From Athripsodes cinereus (lineage: Eukaryota; Arthropoda; Insecta; Trichoptera; Leptoceridae), in the NCBI GenBank assembly GCA_947579605.1, contig OX388314.1, positions 24,252,000 to 24,315,999 on the forward strand: a stretch of DNA of 64,000 nucleotides. Reading direction: 5' to 3'. Below, one piece after another: positions 56,952 through 64,000 of the stretch. Numbering within the stretch: position 1 is the first letter of the stretch; every line of letters begins with the position of its first letter. Under the pieces are notes generated by a model, which was not told the DNA's origin, did no database searches, and saw nothing but the letters and a program-made list of their open reading frames with translations. A program made the position numbers and the translations under genes.

Positions 56952-57178
56952 AGAGGAATTGGGAATGTTACATAGGTTTAAAGAGTACTTTTAACCAAGC
57001 CTAAGTCGATTCATACGCGTCGAAACTCTGTGTTGTGCACTCCTTAAGGAAGTTCACATATGTATGTGTATCATATACAACATACCTACCTAGTTAATAC
57101 CTATTCAAATAGGTTGACTATGGATGAGTGTGATCAATTGGAATAATTAATCTGGAGTAGGTAGTTCAAAATATGTTT
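56952..57178 (+). repeat. MITE Y copy 2, left end missing
   Basis: Nearly identical to 46674-46915 (shared gcgtcgaaactctgtgttgt, gcactccttaaggaagttca, tcaattggaataattaatct), with a 4-base insertion ggta in the right TIR and no left TIR. Confidence 0.75.
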
Positions 57179-57225
57179 AGAAACAATGTTATAGAAAAAT
57201 GCATTAAAATTAAATACAATCAATG

Positions 57226-57290
57226 TACAGAGGGCAAGTTTATCGCAAAGGCGCGATGCTTCCAACTAACCCAAATAATGTTGTTTATTT
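57226..57290 (-). repeat. LINE 3' tail fragment (T2 family)
   Basis: The sequence gtacagagggcaagtttatc, gcaaaggcgcgatgcttcca, actaacccaaat is the reverse of the T2 tail block. Confidence 0.6.
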
Positions 57291-57374
57291 TATTTATTTA
57301 TTTTATTCTTAACTGTACATTCGTTACAATATTACAAAATAAAACAGTGTCATATAAATATCAGCTATACAATT

Positions 57375-57428
57375 CAATGTACAGAGGACGAGTTTATCGC
57401 TAAAATGCGATGTCTTCCAACTAACCCG
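57375..57428 (-). repeat. LINE 3' tail fragment (T2 family)
   Basis: A second T2 block (gtacagaggacgagtttatc, gctaaaatgcgatgtcttcc) follows within 150 bases of the first, same orientation, with a LINE-like tttattttattcttaactgt tail between. Confidence 0.6.
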
Positions 57429-57544
57429 GTTATTAAAATTAAAACGAAAAAAAACACATAGACACATAATATATATGCACATACACAAACCTATATTTAT
57501 TAGAAAAAATAAAAGTAGGGGTCAAATAAAAGTAGAACCAACCC

Positions 57545-57660
57545 ACTGCAACGTTCAGGAATAAGCTGAAAACACTGCTTTTCAAGAAAAGCCATGGCGC
57601 CCTTGAGATGGTCACGGATCATTAAACGGCGCTAAATATAAATTGTCTTTACTATTATTA
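57545..57660 (+). repeat. L2-like LINE 3' tail fragment
   Basis: Reads aacgttcaggaataagctga, aaacactgcttttcaagaaa, ggcgcccttgagatggtcac and attaaacggcgctaaat, the C-terminus and tail of the L2-like family. Confidence 0.7.
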
Positions 57661-58505
57661 TTATATATGTCAGTAGTAACAAACAATGGATTCATCGTAC
57701 CTAGATACTTTCTCCAGAGATCCCTGTCCATTACTGCTTCTAGTTTTTTCAAAGTCTTTCATGGCAAAGATTTTTTGCTTAACCTTAATTATATGTAGAC
57801 ACTAAATTGTAAATAAATGTACCGTAAAGAATGAATAAATAAAAGGTGTAATATAAATGCAATTATTGGATTTTGTTACCTCGCTATCATTAGTCATATT
57901 AACGATAACAGTTGTAGTTTAATTAATTTAGTCACATTAGTCTTTACATATCACACCTTGTTTTATATCATATCGTTTAGTTTCTGTCACTTTGTTATAT
58001 TGTCCAGAGTTGTCTCCATTATTATGTACATACATTCTATTTGTTGTTTCTGATCTTCAGAGCGTGACTTCCTGTCACGCCCTTCTGAACACCGGACACC
58101 ATCAGGAGACAAGTCTGACGAGACGACACATTGCCTGGTTTTCGCTCTCACCTACTCATTACGAAGACAATATTATCTTGATTAATTATTATTATTATGT
58201 CATTTGTGTATCTACGTGTTTCTAATTAATTACTTACTCAATGACAACAATTTAATCAACATATCTGTAGCTAATTACCATTATTGAGCCCTCCATTATG
58301 TCTTTATTAAAACATATGTACATCGGTAATTAAAAATTTATTGGACATATAATTATTATGTATGTGGTTAGTAAAATCGAAATGTGCTACGGTCTTATTG
58401 GCTTTTAATGGGCAAATATTATCTATAGCAAAATAGTTTTTAGGTTTTCGACGTTGACTTCATTTTCTAACATATAATAGAGATATTGATTACGCTCATT
58501 CATTC
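57661..58505. other. AT-rich stretch, no gene recognised
   Basis: A 77-codon frame at 57992 has no family features. Nothing else was seen. Confidence 0.4.
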
Positions 58506-59000
58506 TTACCATAATGGTATTTCCCAAGGGTTAGAGTAGTGATGTAACGAATGTGTGATTTTGGATATTCGCGAATGCGAATAGCGAATATTGACTTGCT
58601 TAAATTTTTACAATATTGCTCAAACATTAAAATTTCTACCCCCCGTCGCCGTATTTTCAAAATGGTATAGGAATTTAAAATATTTCAAAACTCCTCGGTT
58701 TTTTTAATGAATATTTTCTTGCATTACCTTTTTCTACGATGTACCGGGTAAGTATCTGGTACTTTTACCTAATATCCGATAGTTTATTACCAAAATAATA
58801 TTCGCAAAACATTCGCATATTTTTTTGCGAATACGAATGCGAATACTTTGAAATATGCGAATATTCGCGAATGCGAATACGAATATTCATTACATCACTA
58901 CCCTAGAGTAATGAGCTAACGAACTGCAAGTAATCAACATGCAAGTCGTCCTCTCCATGCCAATAAAATCTAAAATGGTCAAGATCCGTGGCATATCTGC
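58506..59000 (+). repeat. R1 interspersed repeat split by a hAT element
   Basis: R1 begins taccataatggtatttccca, is interrupted at 58537-58900, and resumes with gagctaacgaactgcaagta, aacatgcaagtcgtcctctc and catgccaataaaatctaaaa. Confidence 0.75.
58537..58900. mobile_element. hAT element (TAGTGATGTAACGAAT ends), copy 1
   Basis: Ends tagtgatgtaacgaatg and cattacatcacta are inverted. The flanks ggttagag and ccctagag share their last five bases. Many gaatattcgcgaatgcg palindromes lie near both ends. The core contains the complement of cctataccattttgaaaata and a C-run, shared with 45591 and 60699. Confidence 0.8.
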
Positions 59001-59510
59001 TACTGTAAACTCTAGACTAGACTACTGCAACATACTATATGTAGGACTGCAGTAAATTCAATTGAATCTACAAATGGCATTCAATAGCGCTGCAAGGCTT
59101 ATTTTCCGCGAGGATAAGGGTTGTCACATATTACTCCTTTGCTGGAAAAGTTGTACTGGTTAAGAGTAGGTGAAAGGGTCGAAAAAAAACTGTGCCTTAT
59201 AGTCCACAAGACTTTGAACAATATGGCACTTCAGTCACTTTCTGAGCCCTGTATTCTCTACGCTCAGCAAAGACATCCACCAACATGCTGGACGAAATCA
59301 ACAGGGCAAACAAGTCCTGCTTCTATGATAGGGCTTTTGGTGCTGTCATCTGGAACCGACTCCCCGAGGACCTCCGTAAAAACCAATCGATAACAACGTT
59401 CAGGAGCAAGTTGAAGACATCGCTGTTCCAACATAGTTTCCCGCGCCCTATAGGTAGATGCTCCTTTAAATAGCGCCAAATAAATCATCCAACATACATA
59501 CATACATACA
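58995..59510 (+). pseudogene. L2/CR1-like LINE C-terminal fragment
   Basis: Across several frames the sequence encodes NSRLDYCN, NSAARLIFRE, HITPLLEKLYWLRVGERVEK, then YDRAFGAVIWNRLPEDLRKN and TTFRSKLKTSLF, the typical C-terminal region of L2-type reverse transcriptases. At least one frameshift and one stop break it. It ends ggcgccaaataaat-like followed by a (CATA)n tail at about 59490-59510. Confidence 0.8.
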
Positions 59511-60229
59511 AAACCTTCCTTTTGGCACATAAATAGGTATGCGTGTTTCATAATAAAAAGTTATGGCTTGAATTAATATACTCCACTATGTAATTTTTTA
59601 CGACACCTTCCGGGACTACGTCTACTAAGAAACTTTTTTTTTTTACTTATCGCGCATTTACGGCTGATACTTTTGATTAAAATATCTGTTTTAGTACACA
59701 TTTTTTATTATCTATTAAATTTATTGTACTATACCTACTTAGATTTTCATTATTAGTGTTATGATTTGCCACATTTCATTGAGTGTGTTTATAGTTTTTC
59801 AATTATGCATTACGGGTATTGTGTGCTTACGCTGCTTATGCTGAAAATTATAATTGTTACATTAATTTCAGTGTACGAGGCCTGAACAGGGTCATCTATC
59901 TACAGCTATATACAGTATATGCATTACTGAGTACCAACCTACTGTACTTGTCTATTTAATATTGTACCTTCTTTTATCAACTACTTTTATATACTTTTTT
60001 CTAAATAATATTTTTGCACCTGCTGTTTACTGCTACTAAATAATATATATACCCTTCCATTTTATGAATACATATATGTATATATATTTTTTCTGTCTTT
60101 TAAACTTGTATTAGTGTTTATATTCTTTTTATCTGATTGTTTATACCAGTACTTACCTATTAGAAATTGATTGGTAGTACATATGTTATTTCTTTTTCTT
60201 TTTGTATACCTATTGTATTTCTCTTTATG

Positions 60230-60325
60230 CATTATTTCTCTTGACTGTTCCTTTTTATTTGTATTATTTGTAAAGGCTGATACAGCCGTTTATTATGTAA
60301 AATAAATAAATAAATAAATAAATTA
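60230..60325 (+). repeat. LINE 3' tail (T1 family)
   Basis: Reads ttatttgtaaaggctgatac, agccgtttattatgtaaaat, then a (AAATAAAT)n tail, closely matching the 3' end of the full-length LINE at 28 kb. Preceding sequence (59520-60229) is AT-rich and may be its 3' UTR. Confidence 0.65.
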
Positions 60326-60362
60326 CTCGCTTTAACATTAAATTTGTCACATTCATGACTAA

Positions 60363-60600
60363 TTTTTGATTTATTTATTTATTTACATAGTGAACGGCAA
60401 AAAAAATACAATAAAAACAACAAGTAGTGAAAAACATATAACAAAAGTATCCACCCATACAAAAACATCAACAATGCATACATAGCAAAATAATGTTATA
60501 AAACAAGTACCTAATAATATAACACAAAGAATAAAAATAATAGGCATGATGGTACAAAATACACAATAAAAAAAAATACAAGGTATGTAGGTAGGCTAAA
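60363..60600 (-). repeat. LINE 3' tail (T1 family), opposite strand
   Basis: Begins at the (TTTA)n tail tttatttatttatttacata then gtgaacggcaaaaaaaatac, the reverse of a T1 3' end; lies tail-to-tail with the copy at 60230. Confidence 0.5.
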
Positions 60601-60698
60601 ACAATATTAGTAATCAAAATGCAACAAAACTCTGTAAAACTATTCTATGAAGTAAAACTTAATAATAAATAATAATAATAATAATATATACTAGGTAC

Positions 60699-61080
60699 TA
60701 GTGATGTAACGAATATTAGTATTCGCATATTTCAAAGTATTCGTATTCGCAAAAATATATGCGAATGTTTTGGAATATTATTTCGGTAATAAGTATCGGG
60801 TATTCGGTAAAAGTACCGGATACTTAACCGGTATATTGTAGAAAAAGGTACTGCAAGAAAAGGTTCTTTAAGAAAACCGAGGAGTTTTGAAATATATTAA
60901 ATTCCTATACCATTTTGAAAATTCGGCGACGGGGGGGTAGAAATTTTAATGATTGAGCAATATTGTAGAAATCTAAGCAAGTCAATATTCGCTATTCGCA
61001 TTCGCGAATGTCGGCAACAAATATTCGCATTCGCATTCACATTCGCGAAAATCCATAATCACACATTCGTTACATCACTA
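60699..61080. mobile_element. hAT element (TAGTGATGTAACGAAT ends), copy 2
   Basis: Ends tagtgatgtaacgaatatt and the inverted cgttacatcacta; perfect 8-bp duplication ctaggtac (60691-60698 and 61081-61088). The core aagaaaaccgaggagttttg, tataccattttgaaaattcg and gcgacgggggggtag is shared with 45591 and 58537. Confidence 0.92.
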
Positions 61081-61617
61081 CTAGGTACCAAGTACCCGCA
61101 CACTGCGCCTTTCCATATAACATAGTTCGGCAACCATCGTTAACAGTGCGCAGTGCAAATGGCCCAGATGATATCGAAATAATTATATACAAACAATTAA
61201 TAAAAAGTAGACGGAGAAAAAATCAAAAATAGTAGTGTAGTGCAAAACGCACCGAAAATAGATATACATATATAATACTTATCAATTAGGTACATAATAA
61301 CAAAAATAGAAGAAGAAATAAAATTTACATCATAAAAGTTAAATGTGAGGGTTAAATGTTTAGACAATAGTTTGACAGTGATCGTTCTCTGTACAAATAA
61401 ATTAGTATGTATGCAATTAGACTGCTTTACAAATCTTACATTACTATGCTTTGATATGATTTGACATTGAACTTAACCCTGTGTAGTCCAACTTTTGTTA
61501 TTTTGGTCGAATGTTTATATTATACATAACAAAATTAATTATTAATGTGTATTATTGTTATATTTATCTATTTGTTTACTGTCTTGTCATTGACTCCTAA
61601 TCAGGGTTGCCAATTTT

Positions 61618-61895
61618 TATATATTATCGTCAATTTGCGTCATGTGGAGCGAATGTCGATAAAATGATTACGTAGAGGGTACTGTATTTACCTGAAAGAA
61701 GGAGCGTGAGAAGGCGTAGACGTCTAATAACCACGTAACTTGACCACGTGAATCAAATTCTCTAGAATGGACGCATGATGAGTAAGAAAAGTCGGCGTGC
61801 ATGTGTGAGAATCTGAATAAATGTAGAGGAAGTGAAAAAGTATGTTAAGGATTGATCAACATGGCGTTCTGTTTTCTCTGCATACCACAAAATCT
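61618..61895 (+). pseudogene. Degenerate RTE-like LINE fragment
   Basis: Parallels the 48294 fragment (gcgtcatgtggagcgaatg, ctgaaagaaggagcgtgaga, atgtagaggaagtgaaaaag, tggcgttctgt) but has multiple stops and indels. It begins at agggttgccaattttta, which resembles the hAT end at 56296. Confidence 0.65.
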
Positions 61896-61964
61896 TTTGT
61901 AAAACAATGGAGTCGTTGGGCATTAACGGTTGTATTTAATTTTGGGGAGGATTTTGTCAGGGAT

Positions 61965-62092
61965 AGTCCTTCAGGCGAACCTTGAGCCTTTCCTTCAGAA
62001 GAATTTGCATGACGAGTATGGATGACATAGGAATTGATATTCCTGAAACATCCATGGGTGAGGGATGATGCAACCCTTAATGTGTATACCCC
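61965..62092 (+). repeat. R3 repeat, second copy
   Basis: Shares gagtatggatgacatagga, cctgaaacatccatgggtga and gcaaccctt with the R3 insert at 15951. No homopolymer ends are left. Confidence 0.6.
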
Positions 62093-62549
62093 AAATGTGA
62101 GGGTGTAGATAGAAAATTACAAATTTTTAGTATTTATTTATTACACGATCTATTATACTTATCCTTTTTTATTATTATTTATTGAGTTGTCGGTAACGTT
62201 TCATAGCAATATTACGAATGATTGAAGTCAAAATCCAATGCCATTAAACAATTATTTTACGCGCGACCAAAGTTTCGATAGGGATCTTGTCATTCTCAAG
62301 TGCAATATTTGACTAATCTACTATAATCTATTGACCTTACATTAATCTATTAACCTATTGAACTTATTTAAGTCTTACTACTTATATGCTGATGCTAATT
62401 AATAGTCACCGTTATGTGGGATGATTATATTTCTCCGAATTGGGAACTGTGTAAGAAGGGGTGAATTCGAAGTAAGGCGTTTATCGCTGTGTGTCTGTTT
62501 TCACTATCAACACAGTTGGTCGTGCGTAGAATATTTTTTTAGTGATAAA

Positions 62550-62655
62550 GTTTTTAACTCAGACATCGTGCTTCTGCGATAAAACCCATTATTTGTGTGA
62601 AATCATTATGTAATATTGTTTATGTTTTATATTGTGCAATAAAGTTTGTTATCAG
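62550..62655 (+). repeat. LINE 3' tail (T2-like)
   Basis: The block agacatcgtgcttctgcgat, aaaacccattatttg and gtgcaataaagtttgttat resembles the T2 3' end at 45522. A Penelope-like motif lies at about 62260-62300. Confidence 0.45.
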
Positions 62656-62914
62656 CAGTAATGGATTGATAAGATATGCGTTGGTATTTTGTATATATGT
62701 ATGGAAAGCGTGCTTCTACTATATTATCTTATAATTCAACCATTCAATTAATTTTTAACTTTAAAATTCGATTCTGAAGTCATTACTAAATACGAAAATG
62801 AATTTTAAGTTTATGTAGAAATTTTTAGGCTCTAAGATATAGGCAGACAGAAAGAACAATATTATTAAATATTCGATATTTTCAAGTGTAACTTTGTGGT
62901 AATCCATTTTGAAT

Positions 62915-63010
62915 TATTATTAACTAAAAACACTGTATATACCACTAGAACAATTTTTTAAATAAAATTGTTCTAGTGGTATAGGTATACAGTGTTTTTA
63001 GTTAATAATA
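62915..63010. repeat. Foldback with 43-46-bp arms
   Basis: Arms tattattaactaaaaacact... and its inverted copy pair through ccactagaacaatttt with a small bulge (ggta) and a 7-base loop. Confidence 0.8.
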
Positions 63011-63039
63011 ATACAATATTATTATTCTAAAAATATCAC

Positions 63040-63095
63040 CCTGCACTGAGACCATGACAGCTTTTGGCCAAGGCGATCTCAGCAGGAAAAATGAA
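63040..63095 (-). repeat. Small repeat with ctgctgagatcgcc start, copy 2
   Basis: On the minus strand reads cctgctgagatcgccttggc, aaaagctgtcatggtctcag, tgcagg, matching 16590. Confidence 0.6.
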
Positions 63096-63640
63096 AAAAA
63101 AAGAACTAACAATACAAAATAAAACAGACAGATAAAAATACAAAAGAAATAGAATCAAAGGAGAGTCTCAATCCTGGCGATAAAGTCGTTGTATGTTATG
63201 TTGAAAATATTGACATGAACATTCAAATCATTAAATAATTATTTAGCCTTTCCGACAGGAGATTTTGGTATTAGGTTTGTTCTGCTATCAGGGGGGTAAA
63301 TAGTATTGCTGTCGAGAAGGATTGTAGATTATGTGGAGATTCATAAGAAACACTAGTGTAAAAGCATCTTTTTAAAACAATTATTAAAAATTAATCTAAA
63401 CACTGAATGCTTCACTATTAAATTTGTATTAATATTTATATGCAACTTATCATACAGGATAGGCCATCTACTCCGTTTTTTTGTTATAGATACGTATCAT
63501 GTAAAGAAGTAGTAGGTACTGCAGGTATTAAAAATTTAAATCTAATCTTAGTTTTAAAGCCATGTTGGTTACCCTGATTTAATTGTAAACATGTATTTTG
63601 AAAACAAAACGACTTGAATAATTTGCATATTAATTAAATG

Positions 63641-63768
63641 ATCTAGAGTTTGTGTGTTCACATTGTGAAAAGACATTTTAAACATATTTGATATTAATAA
63701 AACACTGTTTTACTTTTCATTATTAATAGTGAAAAGTAAAACAGTGTTTTATTAATATCAAATATGTT
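63641..63768. repeat. Foldback repeat Z, copy 2
   Basis: Shares atgatctagagtttgtgtgt and attgtgaaaagacattttaa with 51969. It ends in a perfect inverted repeat of about 39 bp (63681-63719 and 63730-63768) around a 10-base loop. From 63769 to the end of the window nothing was recognised. Confidence 0.75.
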
Positions 63769-64000
63769 TTGCATATTAATTGTCTGTTTGTTGTATTTTT
63801 ATATTAATTTATTCTACGTTAATATTGGCTATAATGTTTGTTGCCAATAAGAAATACAAAATGCGTAACACTTGGCTTTTTGTATATAACATAGATTGGA
63901 TGTTTAAATTTATATAAGTCTGACCCCCCATCAATGCTCCATCAAGGAACGCAGAGCTGAAATCAACCTTATCCTTTTTTTTAACACAATCGGGTGCCGG

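Noticed and set aside
1..64000. An integrated virus or a defence or toxin system
   Set aside because: No capsid, envelope, integrase, protease, restriction, toxin-antitoxin or phage-like gene was seen; all polymerase-like genes are LINE reverse transcriptases.

Overview
The window looks like repeat-rich, AT-rich nuclear DNA of an insect, most likely a lepidopteran. The grounds are short spliceosomal GT-AG introns, a dense load of non-LTR retrotransposons, hAT, mariner and Harbinger elements, very frequent TAGGTACCTA words, LINE 3' tails ending in AATAAATAA or (ATT)n, and tRNA-derived SINEs. There are no operons, no bacterial-type genes, no CRISPR array and no rRNA. The order is inferred from repeat style, not from a diagnostic gene.

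Only one host gene can be read with confidence: a minus-strand gene at 19.7-20.9 kb for a type II membrane protein of the FAM69/DIPK1 divergent secretory-pathway kinase family. It has two coding exons and an 82-bp intron, and probably a noncoding first exon near 23.9 kb. Weaker evidence (start codon plus splice donor, TATA/initiator spacing, or a local CpG cluster) suggests first exons of other genes at 2.6 kb (minus), 9.25-9.49 kb (plus), 44.0-44.5 kb (plus), 53.1 kb (plus) and 53.7 kb (minus). Their remaining exons are not recognisable here, so much of the window may be long intron or intergenic DNA.

The rest is mobile DNA. From 0 to 7.6 kb there are copies of a high-copy family (called R1 here), a tRNA-derived SINE, and a hAT element nested in a smaller TIR element. 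The stretch 7.6-14.3 kb is nearly free of recognised repeats. From 14.3 to 27 kb there are MITEs, a Harbinger-like element, a long hairpin, the FAM69-like gene and more hAT elements. From 27.5 to 36.3 kb lies a nested structure: a 36-bp minisatellite is split by a full-length two-ORF LINE, the LINE's ORF2 is split by a 3.0-kb TIR element with a 9-bp target-site duplication, and that element carries a truncated second LINE in the opposite orientation. From 36.3 to 64 kb there are RTE-like, L2-like and other LINE 3' fragments, paired MITE copies, SINEs and many R1 copies.

The strongest findings are this nested locus (the LINE reading frame is restored exactly if the TIR element and one target copy are removed), a canonical A AAA AAC slippery heptamer at the LINE ORF1/ORF2 junction, about twenty copies of R1, and hAT elements with different ends sharing one internal core. 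All family names are from pattern recognition; nothing was searched against a database.
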